This document shows positions 25,615 to 35,735 of a DNA stretch of 64,000 nucleotides, piece by piece; position 1 is the first letter of the stretch; the number at the start of each line of letters is the position of its first letter. Source of the DNA: Alcaligenaceae bacterium (GTDB taxonomy: Bacteria > Pseudomonadota > Gammaproteobacteria > Burkholderiales > Burkholderiaceae_B). Under the pieces are notes generated by a model. That model ran no database searches. It was not told the origin of the DNA and was given only the letters and a program-made list of their open reading frames with translations. Made by a program: the position numbers and the translations under genes. Location of the stretch: positions 1-64,000 of the forward strand of contig JACCEP010000010.1 in assembly GCA_013416395.1 (NCBI GenBank), in the 5' to 3' direction.

Positions 25615-26805
25615 ATGAATTTAGCTTGGACTGACAGTGACCTCGCCTTTGCGCAAGAGGTGAGAGATTTCGTTGCAGCAGAACTGCCAGAGGAAATGCG
25701 CAGCAAAGTAATGAGCCATCAGCGGCTCGGCAAAGAAGATTACGTTCAGTGGCATCGTATTGTCGCTGCAAAAGGCTGGGGCGCACCGAGCTGGCCTGTG
25801 GAATACGGTGGTACGGGTTGGGGGCCATTGCAGCGCCTCATATTCGAGATTGAATGTGCCAAAGCGGGCGCGCCGCGCCTGTTGGCCTTTGGGCTAGGAC
25901 TGCTTGGTCCGGTGCTCATGAAGTATGGCAGCGACGAGCTGAAGCAGCGCTTTCTCTCTCGCATAATCACTGTGGAAGATTGGTGGTGCCAGGGCTATTC
26001 TGAGCCGGGTGCCGGGTCAGACCTGGCTTCGCTCAAAACGCGTGCTGTGCGCACTGAAGATGGCTACGTCGTCACGGGCCAGAAAACCTGGAGCACGCAG
26101 GGGCAATACGCTGACTGGATGTTTTGTCTGGCGCGCACCGATCCTGATGCCAAACCCCAGCGTGGCATTTCCATGATGCTGATCGATTTGCGGCAGCCGG
26201 GGGTAACAGTGCGCCCGATTACAACACTGGATGGTGGTGTTGATGTGAACGAGATCTGGCTGGATGAGGTCAAGGTACCGTTCGAAAATCTGATTGGTGA
26301 AGAGAACCAGGGCTGGACGTATGCCAAGTATTTGCTTGGTCATGAACGTACCGGTATTGCCGGCATCGGGCATTGCTACCGTGAACTTGCCATACTGAAA
26401 GACCTTGCTGCCCGCACGCAGGCTGATGGCCACCCCGCCAACGAAAACCCTCGCCTCAAAGAAAAGATTGCACGTATCGAAATTGATATTCTCGGCCTGG
26501 AGATGCTCTTGCTCCGGGTGGCAACCGCCAGCGAGCAGGGTCCAGGCCCGCGTGCATCAATACTGAAAATACGTGGTTCTGAAATCCAGCAAGACCTGTC
26601 GAGACTGCAAATGGAAGTCATGGGTATTGACGCGTGGCCATACGATCCAGAGTGGATGTTGGCAGATGCCGACTTCTTCGGGCCTGGTCCGGAAGGCGCG
26701 CCCGCAGCGGCAGCCAGTTATTTTGACATGCGCAAAACCACGATCTACGGTGGGACGACTGAGGTACAAAAAGGGATTATCGCCAAGATGATCATCGGCG
26801 TTTAG
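25615..26805 (+). CDS. Acyl-CoA dehydrogenase (PimC-like large subunit)
   Basis: A 396-residue FAD-dependent acyl-CoA dehydrogenase that introduces a 2,3 double bond. The family signatures GYSEPGAGSDLASL (near 125-138) and YGGTTEVQKGIIAK (C-terminus, with the conserved glutamate) are present. AGGAGG is a strong ribosome site. It is followed at 38 bases by a smaller, divergent acyl-CoA dehydrogenase, the arrangement of pimeloyl-CoA dehydrogenase large and small subunits, so the two may form one heteromeric enzyme. It starts a plus-strand series that runs to 35573. Confidence 0.88.
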   Translation: MNLAWTDSDLAFAQEVRDFVAAELPEEMRSKVMSHQRLGKEDYVQWHRIVAAKGWGAPSWPVEYGGTGWGPLQRLIFEIECAKAGAPRLLAFGLGLLGPVLMKYGSDELKQRFLSRIITVEDWWCQGYSEPGAGSDLASLKTRAVRTEDGYVVTGQKTWSTQGQYADWMFCLARTDPDAKPQRGISMMLIDLRQPGVTVRPITTLDGGVDVNEIWLDEVKVPFENLIGEENQGWTYAKYLLGHERTGIAGIGHCYRELAILKDLAARTQADGHPANENPRLKEKIARIEIDILGLEMLLLRVATASEQGPGPRASILKIRGSEIQQDLSRLQMEVMGIDAWPYDPEWMLADADFFGPGPEGAPAAAASYFDMRKTTIYGGTTEVQKGIIAKMIIGV

Positions 26806-26843
26806 TCGCACCCACCTCCAACATACAGTACGGAATACAAAGC

Positions 26844-27965
26844 ATGGATTTCACCTATAACGACGAGCAACGCATGCTCGCAGACAGCCTGCGCAAGCTG
26901 GTTGCTGATAACTGGTCTTTTGACGCCCGTCGCGCGCGTGCAGCGAACCCTGAATTGGACCGCCTGGCGTGGCAATCTCTCGCTGACCTGGGTGTGACGG
27001 GCCTGCTTGTGCCCGAAGCATCAGGTGGTTTTGGTGAGGGTGCGAACACATTGCTGGTGACGCAATTGGAGTTGGGGCGCAGCCTGGTTGCTGAGCCAAT
27101 TATCCCCAGTGCAGTCATTTGCACCACGGTTCTCGCGCAAAGCGATAACCCCGCCATTGTGGACACTTGCCTTGGTCAAATGGCTGATGGCACGCTTGTG
27201 TGCGCGCTGGCTTATCTGGAAGGCAGCCAGCGGAACTCGCTCACGCCGGTTGAAACCCGAGCCGAGCAGTCCGCATCGGGCTATACGATTTCAGGTGCAA
27301 AAAAGCTGGTCTGGGGTGGTGCACAGGCCGATCGCCTAATTGTCAGCGCACTACTCAATGACGCGTTGGCGCTGTTCTTGGTTCCTGCTGATGCACAAGG
27401 CGTTGCCGTAACTGACTTTCCCACCATGGACGGCTACCGTTGCGCCAATGTTGTGCTCAATGGCGTGGTCTTGCCTGATGACGCATTGATTGCCGTTGGC
27501 GAAGATGCCGAGAAGGCGCTTGAGCTTGGTCTTGATTTTGGTGTCGCGGCACTGTGCGCGCACGCTGCAGGTGCGATGGAAACCCTGGTTCAGACCACGG
27601 TTGAGTATCTCAAAACACGACGCCAGTTTGGACGCCCGCTTGTCGACTTCCAGGCCTTGCAGCACAAGTTGGCCGAGATGCTGGTGTGGCAAGAACATGG
27701 CATGTCCATGGCCTATGTGGCAGCGCGTGGCCTTGCCGAGCACGACGCAGGTGATCGGGCCCGTCAGGTATCTGCTGCCAAAGTGGCCATTGCTGAGGCG
27801 GGCCGGTTTATTGGCGAACATGCTGTTCAGTTGCATGGGGGCATAGGCGTAACCCGCGAGCTCGATGTAGGTGACTACTTTAAGTGGCTGACCTACGTCA
27901 GCTACCTATTGGGCAGCACTGATTACCACCTTACGCGCGTCGAACAGCAGGTTTTCGCAGCTTAA
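26844..27965 (+). CDS. Acyl-CoA dehydrogenase (PimD-like small subunit)
   Basis: A 373-residue acyl-CoA dehydrogenase family protein. It retains the N-terminal helical domain (MDFTYNDEQRMLADSLRKLV) and the C-terminal QLHGGIGVTRELDVGDYFK segment, but the SEPGAGSD loop is not recognisable. That is typical of the small partner in PimC/PimD-like pairs. It probably works with the preceding gene product. The CoA ester is unknown; dicarboxylic or ring-derived acyl-CoAs are handled by related pairs. Confidence 0.85.
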   Translation: MDFTYNDEQRMLADSLRKLVADNWSFDARRARAANPELDRLAWQSLADLGVTGLLVPEASGGFGEGANTLLVTQLELGRSLVAEPIIPSAVICTTVLAQSDNPAIVDTCLGQMADGTLVCALAYLEGSQRNSLTPVETRAEQSASGYTISGAKKLVWGGAQADRLIVSALLNDALALFLVPADAQGVAVTDFPTMDGYRCANVVLNGVVLPDDALIAVGEDAEKALELGLDFGVAALCAHAAGAMETLVQTTVEYLKTRRQFGRPLVDFQALQHKLAEMLVWQEHGMSMAYVAARGLAEHDAGDRARQVSAAKVAIAEAGRFIGEHAVQLHGGIGVTRELDVGDYFKWLTYVSYLLGSTDYHLTRVEQQVFAA

Positions 27966-27989
27966 GTTCAAGCGTTACTGGCTACCACG

Positions 27990-28005
27990 ATTTGCACGTG
28001 CAAAT
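27990..28005. promoter_or_regulatory. 16-bp perfect palindrome upstream of the nitronate monooxygenase gene
   Basis: ATTTGCACGTGCAAAT reads the same on both strands, lying 24 bases after the acyl-CoA dehydrogenase stop and 111 bases before the next start. It may be an operator or a hairpin that ends the first transcript. Confidence 0.4.
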
Positions 28006-28104
28006 TGCGCAGTCGGTGACGCTTCCATACCTACGGTGTTGGCGCTGCAACCTTGCGCGTCAAACCAACTCCATCTCGCACAATTTCATTGTTGTGTTTA
28101 TTGA

Positions 28105-29091
<987 letters not shown>

Positions 29092-29231
29092 AGCGCTGCG
29101 GCCTGAGATGAGCCAGGGGCCCGTCGTTGTATGTCGGACATAGAAGGCTGCAGCCCCGCCAAAATCTTTAGCGAATGTAGCCGCCCACGCAGTGCAACTA
29201 TTCAAGTTATTAATTTAGGACAGCCAGAACA

Positions 29232-30026
29232 ATGAGCGTTTTACTTTATGAAGTCGAAAATGGGGTGGCCTACCTGACGATGAATCGTCCCGAAGCCCGC
29301 AATGCGCTGTCGACGGAGATGCGTGACGAACTACGTCAGCGCTTTGAGCAGGTTAGCAGTGATGATGAGGTGCGTTGTGTTGTTTTGCGCGGTGCAGGTA
29401 CGCATTTTATGGCCGGTGGAGACGTTAAGTCGTTTGCCGAAACGGCGGACATGTCACCCGAGGCGCGACGCGTCTATTTTACAAACCGCATCCATCTGCT
29501 GCATCCCATCATGTATCTGATGCGCAGTCTGCGCAAGCCCATTCTGGCCAGCGTGCAGGGCGCGGCAGCAGGTGCAGGGGTGAGCATTGCCATGTGTTGT
29601 GATTTGGTCATGGCCGCCGAAGACGCCTTCTTTTCGCTGGCTTATTCAGGCATAGGCTGCAGTCCGGATGGTTCAAGTACCTACCAATTGCCGCGCATTG
29701 TTGGCGTAAAGAAAGCCATGGAAATGGCGCTGTTGGGTGACCGTTTCAATGCGCGTGAAGCGGCAGACATGGGCATGATCAACTGGGTGGTGCCGTCTGA
29801 TGAGCTCCAGAGCCAAACACGCAAGATGGCTGAACGATTGGCTCAAGGCCCCACCCATGCCTATGGCAATACCAAGCGACTGATTTTGCAGTCACTCAAC
29901 ACATCCATGGAAACACAGCTGCAGGCCGAGGCGGAGTCGTTTGGCGACTGCACGGCAACAGACGACTGGGTTGAAGGCGTGACCGCATTTAAAGAAAAGC
30001 GCAAACCACACTTTACCGGCAAATAG
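29232..30026 (+). CDS. Enoyl-CoA hydratase/isomerase (PaaG-like)
   Basis: A 264-residue crotonase. The oxyanion-hole segments are GAGTHFMAGGDVKSF (about 54-68) and VQGAAAGAGVSIAM (about 110-123). The second catalytic region reads CSPDGSSTYQLPR, with Asp rather than Glu as in PaaG-type isomerases. It hydrates or isomerises the product of the acyl-CoA dehydrogenases. The inverted repeat TTTGCCA/TGGCAAA at 30028-30060 follows the stop. Confidence 0.9.
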   Translation: MSVLLYEVENGVAYLTMNRPEARNALSTEMRDELRQRFEQVSSDDEVRCVVLRGAGTHFMAGGDVKSFAETADMSPEARRVYFTNRIHLLHPIMYLMRSLRKPILASVQGAAAGAGVSIAMCCDLVMAAEDAFFSLAYSGIGCSPDGSSTYQLPRIVGVKKAMEMALLGDRFNAREAADMGMINWVVPSDELQSQTRKMAERLAQGPTHAYGNTKRLILQSLNTSMETQLQAEAESFGDCTATDDWVEGVTAFKEKRKPHFTGK

Positions 30027-30027
30027 G

Positions 30028-30060
30028 TTTGCCACGTGCCTTGCCGGGAGCGTTGGCAAA
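30028..30060 (+). terminator. Hairpin after the enoyl-CoA hydratase gene
   Basis: TTTGCCA (30028-30034) pairs with TGGCAAA (30054-30060) around an internal GC-rich loop. There is no T run, so it may reduce rather than stop read-through into the transporter genes. Confidence 0.35.
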
Positions 30061-30156
30061 TGAGCCTGCCTATCGGTGCTGCGAGGTGTTTTGTACTTAA
30101 GTGGCCAGAAATCACTGCGCGATGTCGATGAATTATCAAATTGAACGAGGGAAGCC

Positions 30157-30738
30157 ATGGCTCCTATAGACGGTTATCGGGAACCCAGAACGACGGGCAA
30201 ACATGTTCGAACAATCTTATATGCCAGAGGTGTGTTGGGTGGCGTTGAAAAGGTACTGCTTAATCTCGCGGTGATCAGCATTCTGGGATTGGGTGCGGTC
30301 ATATTGTCGAGTGTTTTGCTCAGAGAATTTGGGTTCTCTGGTGTATCTGACGAAGTAGTGATTGTCGGCGAGTTAATGATAGGCGCCTTGGTCTTGCCGC
30401 TGGCATTTCTGGCTGCTGACAACGGCTTTATTGCGGTCGAGGTCTTTACTACACGTTTTGGTCCCCGAGCTCAGGTTGCCTTAAATCTTCTCGCGACAGT
30501 GGTCGGTTTGATCGCTGTGGCGCCGATCGCTTATGCAGCGTACTTTTCAATGCTCAATGCAGTCAGCGAAGAAACGTATTTTTTCGGTTTGCTGGAACTG
30601 CCCGAGTGGCCGGGGCGTGTGGTGTTCTTTATTGGGTATTTGGTCTTTTTCATTCGTCTCATTGATCTTGCAGTCTATGAAACGTTAATTCTGTGCGGTG
30701 TAGTTAAACCGCGCATTCGCAGTTCGGCCCAGGAGTAA
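30157..30738 (+). CDS. dctQ: TRAP transporter small permease (DctQ)
   Basis: A 193-residue membrane protein with four predicted segments, the small membrane subunit of a TRAP transporter. The ATG at 30157 follows GAGGG. It lies five bases ahead of the large permease, whose ribosome site overlaps its end. Together with dctM and dctP it imports a carboxylate by sodium-coupled transport, presumably the acid activated by the acyl-CoA synthetase downstream. Confidence 0.9.
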   Translation: MAPIDGYREPRTTGKHVRTILYARGVLGGVEKVLLNLAVISILGLGAVILSSVLLREFGFSGVSDEVVIVGELMIGALVLPLAFLAADNGFIAVEVFTTRFGPRAQVALNLLATVVGLIAVAPIAYAAYFSMLNAVSEETYFFGLLELPEWPGRVVFFIGYLVFFIRLIDLAVYETLILCGVVKPRIRSSAQE

Positions 30739-30743
30739 GCACC

Positions 30744-32090
30744 ATGGAACCCTCAGTAATTGGAATGTACGGGTTTGGTGCTGCCGTGCTGTTGTTGATT
30801 TTGCGCGTGCCCATTGCCTATGTGCTGGTAAGCGTTGCATCGGTATGCTCATTTATCGCTTATGCCTGGCGACCAGGTGGCAACTTTACCTTTTTTCGTG
30901 GGCTTAGGCCGGCGCTGGGGCTGATCGAGTCCAATGCATACGATTTTATCCACTCGTACCCCTTGAGCATGATTCCGCTGTTTATTGCGGCAGGTCACAT
31001 TGCTTATCACGCTCGCATAACCACGGATATCTACGAGGCCATGCGAGTCTGGTTGGCGCGCTTGCCCGGGGGCCTGGCCATCGCGTCATTGTTTGGCTGC
31101 GCGGGCTTTGCCGCCATTACGGGCAGCAGTCTGGCCTGCGCATCGTCGATGGGCCGCATTTGCGTGCCGGAGATGATTCGTTTCGGCTATAGCAAAGAAC
31201 TGGCCACGTCTTCGGTCGCTATGGGTGGAACGCTGGGTGCGCTCATCCCACCCAGTGTGCTGTTCATCGTTTACGGCATGTTTACCGAGCAATCTGTCAG
31301 CAAGCTTTTTCTTGCCGGTATTTTGCCCGGTATTTTGAGCCTGGCGGGCTTTATTCTGGTCGTGGTCATCTGGACGGTTGTCAAACCATCGGCCGCCCCA
31401 GTGGCTAAAGACCTTCATTTCACAGGCAAAGAGCGTGCCAGGGCTGCAGTCAAGGCATGGCCAGCGCTAATGCTGATGACGATTATTATCGGCGGCATTT
31501 ATGGTGGTTTATTTACTGCTACAGAAGCCGCCGCCATTAGTCTGGCGTTTGCGCTGGGCTTTGGGGTGGTGTCGCGTCGACTGACATGGAAAGACTTTAT
31601 TTCATCCATGCAAGAAACCGCCCATCAGTCTGCCGGGCTGTTCTTTATTGCGGTAGGTGCCAAGATATTCGTATCTTTTGTTTCGCTAACAGGCGTAACC
31701 GGGGTGCTTGTGGGTGCGGTGGCTGCTGCGGGCTTCGACAACTGGACAGTCTTGTTGTGCATTGTCTTGCTCTACGTGCTTCTTGGCATGTTTCTTGACC
31801 CTTTGGGCATCATGCTGTTGACCTTGCCTTTTGTAATTCCACTTGTCGAAAGCATGAATCTTGACCTCATCTGGTTTGGTGTGATTGTGGTCAAGCTGCT
31901 GGAGGTCGGCCTGGTTACCCCACCTGTTGGGCTGAACGTATTTGTGATTAAAAGCGTTATATCGCGAGAAATCCAGGTGCACACGATTTTCTCTGGGGTC
32001 ATAAAGTTTCTAATCGTCGACCTGATTGTTGTTGGCTTGCTTTTGGCGTTTCCGATTATTTCGCTGATCTTGCCCATGAGCATGTCGTAG
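30744..32090 (+). CDS. dctM: TRAP transporter large permease (DctM)
   Basis: A 448-residue protein with about 12-13 membrane segments. The DctM signature is visible in GCAGFAAITGSSLACASSMG and GGTLGALIPPSVLFIVYG (roughly residues 112-175), and TATEAAAISLAFALGFG lies later. AGGAG precedes the start. It forms the translocation path of the TRAP system. Confidence 0.95.
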   Translation: MEPSVIGMYGFGAAVLLLILRVPIAYVLVSVASVCSFIAYAWRPGGNFTFFRGLRPALGLIESNAYDFIHSYPLSMIPLFIAAGHIAYHARITTDIYEAMRVWLARLPGGLAIASLFGCAGFAAITGSSLACASSMGRICVPEMIRFGYSKELATSSVAMGGTLGALIPPSVLFIVYGMFTEQSVSKLFLAGILPGILSLAGFILVVVIWTVVKPSAAPVAKDLHFTGKERARAAVKAWPALMLMTIIIGGIYGGLFTATEAAAISLAFALGFGVVSRRLTWKDFISSMQETAHQSAGLFFIAVGAKIFVSFVSLTGVTGVLVGAVAAAGFDNWTVLLCIVLLYVLLGMFLDPLGIMLLTLPFVIPLVESMNLDLIWFGVIVVKLLEVGLVTPPVGLNVFVIKSVISREIQVHTIFSGVIKFLIVDLIVVGLLLAFPIISLILPMSMS

Positions 32091-32122
32091 CACTGTATCG
32101 ACTAATCAAGTTTAAGTGTTTG

Positions 32123-32153
32123 GCGCAGCACAACAGGTATGCCGTTGCTGCGC
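32123..32153 (+). other. Intercistronic hairpin ahead of dctP
   Basis: GCGCAGCA (32123-32130) pairs with TGCTGCGC (32146-32153) in the 96-base gap between dctM and dctP. It may protect the dctP message and raise binding-protein output. Confidence 0.4.
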
Positions 32154-32186
32154 ATCAACAAATTTATTTTTATAACGAGGTGACAA

Positions 32187-33254
32187 ATGAACAAAATCGT
32201 GAAAACGCTGGTATCCGCCACTATTCTGGCCTTGGCGGCGTCAAGCGCCGTATCGGCAGAAACGGTATTGCGCTTTGCTGAGGCCACACCCAACCGGGGA
32301 GCGCGTGCCGAGGCTGTAGAGCAGTTTATGACCGATGTTAAAAAGCTTTCAAACGGCGATATCGGCTTTGAGATGCATTGGGGCGGCGCGCTGCTTGACT
32401 ACAAATCCGTCACCAAAGGTGTTTCCAGTGGCACTGCAGACCTGGGTTCCATGCTGGCTGCATATGACCCCAAGACACTCCGGGTAGTGACGATTGGTGA
32501 TGTGCCGACCAAGTATTCTGACCCATGGGTAGGCATGCGGGCTATGTATGAACTGATGACCACCAATAAAGAAGTTCAGGGCGAGCTTGCCAAACAAAAC
32601 CTGGTGTATGTAGGTGGGTTCACAACAACGGGTGCCCAGTTTGAATGCGGTCGCGACGCCAAAATCGAAACGATTGCTGACATCAAGGGCAAGCGCATCA
32701 GGGCGGTGGGCTATCATGCCAAGGTACTGAGCGAACTGGGTGCCAATCTGGTCAACCTGAGCCAGGGTGATACCTATCAGGCCTTGGATACCGGTCTGAT
32801 TGATTGCGCGACCGCCTACCTCTATGCCATTAGTGCTTTCAAAACCTACGAGGTGGCCAATAACTACACCATCGTCAACTGGGTTCCCATCAACGGTTTC
32901 GCCATGTTGATGAATCTCGATATGTGGAATGACCTGAACAAAAAGCAACAAGGCATTTTGCGAGAGGCAGGGTCGGAGATGGTCGATTTTTACGGCAAGC
33001 TGCAAATCGACGAAATGAAAGAAGTGGTTGATGGGCTGCGCAGTGGGTCTATTGGCCGCAAGGTGTCGGTACATGAGATGTCGCAGGAAGAGCACAGCAA
33101 ACTGGACAAGGCCGGCGAAAAATATGCCAAAGATTGGGTCGGTTACATGAATAAAGATGGGGTGGATGGCCAGAAGATCTGGGATCAGTATGAAGGTCTT
33201 TTGGCAAAGTACCAGGCCGAGCTCGATGCAAAAGGGTATCCGTGGAAGCGATAA
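32187..33254 (+). CDS. dctP: TRAP transporter substrate-binding protein (DctP family)
   Basis: A 355-residue periplasmic receptor with a Sec signal peptide (MNKIVKTLVSATILALAASS ending VSAE). The mature start TVLRFAEATPNRGARAEAVEQF and the mid-protein arginine segment KGKRIRAVGYHAKVL are characteristic; the latter contains the arginine that binds the substrate carboxylate. The order dctQ, dctM, dctP is common. The bound acid is unknown. Confidence 0.93.
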   Translation: MNKIVKTLVSATILALAASSAVSAETVLRFAEATPNRGARAEAVEQFMTDVKKLSNGDIGFEMHWGGALLDYKSVTKGVSSGTADLGSMLAAYDPKTLRVVTIGDVPTKYSDPWVGMRAMYELMTTNKEVQGELAKQNLVYVGGFTTTGAQFECGRDAKIETIADIKGKRIRAVGYHAKVLSELGANLVNLSQGDTYQALDTGLIDCATAYLYAISAFKTYEVANNYTIVNWVPINGFAMLMNLDMWNDLNKKQQGILREAGSEMVDFYGKLQIDEMKEVVDGLRSGSIGRKVSVHEMSQEEHSKLDKAGEKYAKDWVGYMNKDGVDGQKIWDQYEGLLAKYQAELDAKGYPWKR

Positions 33255-33311
33255 GCTAAATTGAAAAGAACTGCGTGCAGTTTGCTTTGTTAATCTGCAC
33301 AGCCGTTTTGC

Positions 33312-33349
33312 TAAGCCGCCACGAGGCATAACTGCCCCGTGGCGGCTTA
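33312..33349 (+). terminator. Strong hairpin between dctP and the acyl-CoA synthetase gene
   Basis: TAAGCCGCCACG (33312-33323) and CGTGGCGGCTTA (33338-33349) form a perfect 12-bp stem. There is no U tract; partial termination or transcript processing is likely, lowering synthetase relative to binding protein. Confidence 0.5.
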
Positions 33350-33413
33350 CCGGAAAGAACCAGTGAACAAGAATTTGCCCGTATACAGTTTAATTTTTTA
33401 ATGGTGTAAAGAC

Positions 33414-35573
33414 ATGAGTGCAGTACCACGCGAGGTTTATCGCCACAAAGACATGGTTCGCATGTTTGCGCCCAAAAGCGTTGCCATTGTCGGCGTATCG
33501 ACCAATGAAAAGGCGTTTGGCTCCAAGGTGCTGGCACTTATGGATGGGGCAGAGTTTGATGGTAAAACCTACCTGGTTAATGCCCGCTACGACCGCGTGG
33601 GTGAGCGCCCGTGCTACCCATCTATTAAGGCGTTGCCAGAAGTGCCCGACTGCGTGATTATTGCAGTGCCACGCGAGGCCGTTGAACAGATCGTGGCCGA
33701 ATGCGCCGAGTGTGGTGTGGGTGGCATTATTTTATATTCGTCGGGGTATGGCGAAACCGGCAAGCCTGATCGCCTTGAGCAGCAAGAGCAACTGGCAAAA
33801 ATTGCCCGCGATGCTGGCGTCCGCCTTCTGGGGCCTAATTGTATTGGCGCCATAAACTTCGAAAGCGGCTTCATGGGTACGTTTCTTGGGTCATCCAGTA
33901 CGCGTAAGCTGGCCCCCAGTGCCAATGCCATCGGGTTGGTAAGCCAGTCAGGTGCGTTGGGCTTTGCGCTGGCCCAGGCCACTGAACATGGCATTTCGTT
34001 TAGCCATCTGCTTACCTGCGGAAATGCGTGCGATGTAGATATCGCAGACCAGATCAGCTATCTTGCCGACGACCCAAGTTGCAAAGTGATCGCCTGCCTG
34101 TTTGAAGGTATGGCCAACCCAGCTCGCCTGATTGAGGCGGCCAATGTGGCGCACGCCGCAAACAAGCCTATTGTTATTTACAAAATGGCCACCGGCGAGC
34201 AAGGTGCGGCAGGCGCCATGTCGCATACCGGCTCACTTGCAGGTTCCGATGCAGCGTACAGAGCAGCGTTTCGCCGCGCTGGCATGGTTGTTGTTGATGA
34301 CTTTGAATCCTTGATTGAAACCGCCGCGTTCTTTGGCAAGGTGGCGCAGCCCAAAGCTACCGGTGTCGCGGTCGTTGCTACCTCAGGCGGCGCATGCATT
34401 ATGTCGGCAGACAAGGCTGAGCTTCATCATGTGCAGTTGCCAGCGCCACAGCCCAAGACGCGTGTCGTACTCGAGCGTGTGGTGCCAGAGTTCGGTTCGC
34501 CCAACAACCCGTGCGACGTTACCGCACAGGTACTCGGCGACCCCCAGAGCCTGCATGATTGCCTGGAAGCGCTTATGAGCGACGATGGCTACGGGGCCGT
34601 GGTTGTGCCTCAGGTACTGGCTTATGAAGCTGTGGCAGCCCGACTGACGGTGTTCAGCGAAGCAGCGCGACGCCATGGCAAAATTGTGTGCGCCGTTTGG
34701 CTGGCCGAATGGCTGGAAGGGCCGGGTGCCGTAGAGGCTGAGCTAGATTCGCATATCGCTTTGTTCCGTTCGATGGACCGGTGTTTCGCCACACTTGCAC
34801 GCTGGCATGAACGAGAAAAATGGTTGGCTGCTCAGCCACGCACACTGGCGCGGCGAGTGACGACCGAAAGTGTAAAAAATGGGTCGTCCTTGCTCGATGC
34901 TGTACGCAATGTTGCGCTTACCGAGCGTGAAGCTAAACAGGTTTTGCATGCTTACGGCATACCAGTGGTTGAAGATAAACTTGTTCAATCAGCCCAAGAT
35001 GCCGTCGCTGCAGCCGAACACATGGCTTACCCGGTGGCCATGAAGGCAGAGTCACCCGATATTTTGCACAAAACCGAGGCCGGGGTAATTAGACTAAACC
35101 TTAAAACAGAGGCTGAGGTGGCCAGTGCTTACGAGGCCATCATGGCCAATGCCAACAAGGTAACACCACGCCCAAGTATTAACGGTGTGCTGGTGCAACC
35201 TATGGTCCCCACTGGCGTTGAGATCATGGTGGGCGCAAAAGTCGACCCGATGTTCGGCCCGCTTATTGTGGTGGGCATGGGAGGCATAATGGTTGAGCTA
35301 CTAAAAGACACCGTGCTTGAACTGGCACCGGTCAACCATGACGAAGCATTGTCCATGCTTGATCGCCTGCAAGGCAAAGCGATGCTGACGGGCTTTCGTG
35401 GTTCTGAACCGGTAAATCTGGACGCGCTGGCTGACGTTATATGCAGGCTGTCGGAACTCATCGATGATCAGAAGGCGTTTATTTCTGAAATCGATGTCAA
35501 CCCACTCATCTGCAGTGCTGAGCGTATCATCGCCGTTGATGCGCTCATTGTTAAGCATGATGTGACTGCTTAG
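33414..35573 (+). CDS. ADP-forming acyl-CoA synthetase
   Basis: A 719-residue fused acetate-CoA ligase (ADP-forming) family enzyme. The domains in order are a CoA-binding Rossmann domain (about 15-110, KSVAIVGVSTNEKAFGSKVL), two succinyl-CoA-ligase-like domains (to about 460) and a C-terminal ATP-grasp domain (about 490-715, VAMKAESPDILHKTEAGVI). The phosphohistidine segment is recognisable in AMSHTGSLAGSDAAYRAAFR. It activates the acid brought in by the TRAP system for the acyl-CoA dehydrogenase pair. A hairpin follows its stop. Confidence 0.9.
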   Translation: MSAVPREVYRHKDMVRMFAPKSVAIVGVSTNEKAFGSKVLALMDGAEFDGKTYLVNARYDRVGERPCYPSIKALPEVPDCVIIAVPREAVEQIVAECAECGVGGIILYSSGYGETGKPDRLEQQEQLAKIARDAGVRLLGPNCIGAINFESGFMGTFLGSSSTRKLAPSANAIGLVSQSGALGFALAQATEHGISFSHLLTCGNACDVDIADQISYLADDPSCKVIACLFEGMANPARLIEAANVAHAANKPIVIYKMATGEQGAAGAMSHTGSLAGSDAAYRAAFRRAGMVVVDDFESLIETAAFFGKVAQPKATGVAVVATSGGACIMSADKAELHHVQLPAPQPKTRVVLERVVPEFGSPNNPCDVTAQVLGDPQSLHDCLEALMSDDGYGAVVVPQVLAYEAVAARLTVFSEAARRHGKIVCAVWLAEWLEGPGAVEAELDSHIALFRSMDRCFATLARWHEREKWLAAQPRTLARRVTTESVKNGSSLLDAVRNVALTEREAKQVLHAYGIPVVEDKLVQSAQDAVAAAEHMAYPVAMKAESPDILHKTEAGVIRLNLKTEAEVASAYEAIMANANKVTPRPSINGVLVQPMVPTGVEIMVGAKVDPMFGPLIVVGMGGIMVELLKDTVLELAPVNHDEALSMLDRLQGKAMLTGFRGSEPVNLDALADVICRLSELIDDQKAFISEIDVNPLICSAERIIAVDALIVKHDVTA

Positions 35574-35578
35574 TTAAT

Positions 35579-35605
35579 ACTGAGGCGCCCCAGGGATGCC
35601 TCAGT
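35579..35605 (+). terminator. Terminator after the acyl-CoA synthetase gene
   Basis: ACTGAGGC (35579-35586) pairs with GCCTCAGT (35598-35605), then GTTTC. It sits six bases after the stop codon. Confidence 0.5.
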
Positions 35606-35676
35606 GTTTCGGTCCTGTTCGCAGCAAGTTGTCTGCTTGATGGGGCAACGCGAGCCCCTGGCTCGCACTTATGGGG

Positions 35677-35711
35677 CATCGGGCACACGCTTGCAAACCG
35701 TGTGCCCGATG
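35677..35711. terminator. 13-bp hairpin between convergent genes
   Basis: CATCGGGCACACG (35677-35689) and CGTGTGCCCGATG (35699-35711) form a perfect stem with a nine-base loop, between the convergent synthetase and hydantoinase genes. It likely ends transcription of one or both; no strong T run is visible. Confidence 0.5.
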
Positions 35712-35735
35712 TCTTTAATAGCTTGGCCTCTGCCT

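Noticed and set aside
32349-33329. Minus-strand frame of 326 codons
   Set aside because: Antisense to dctP, which has a signal peptide and family motifs.
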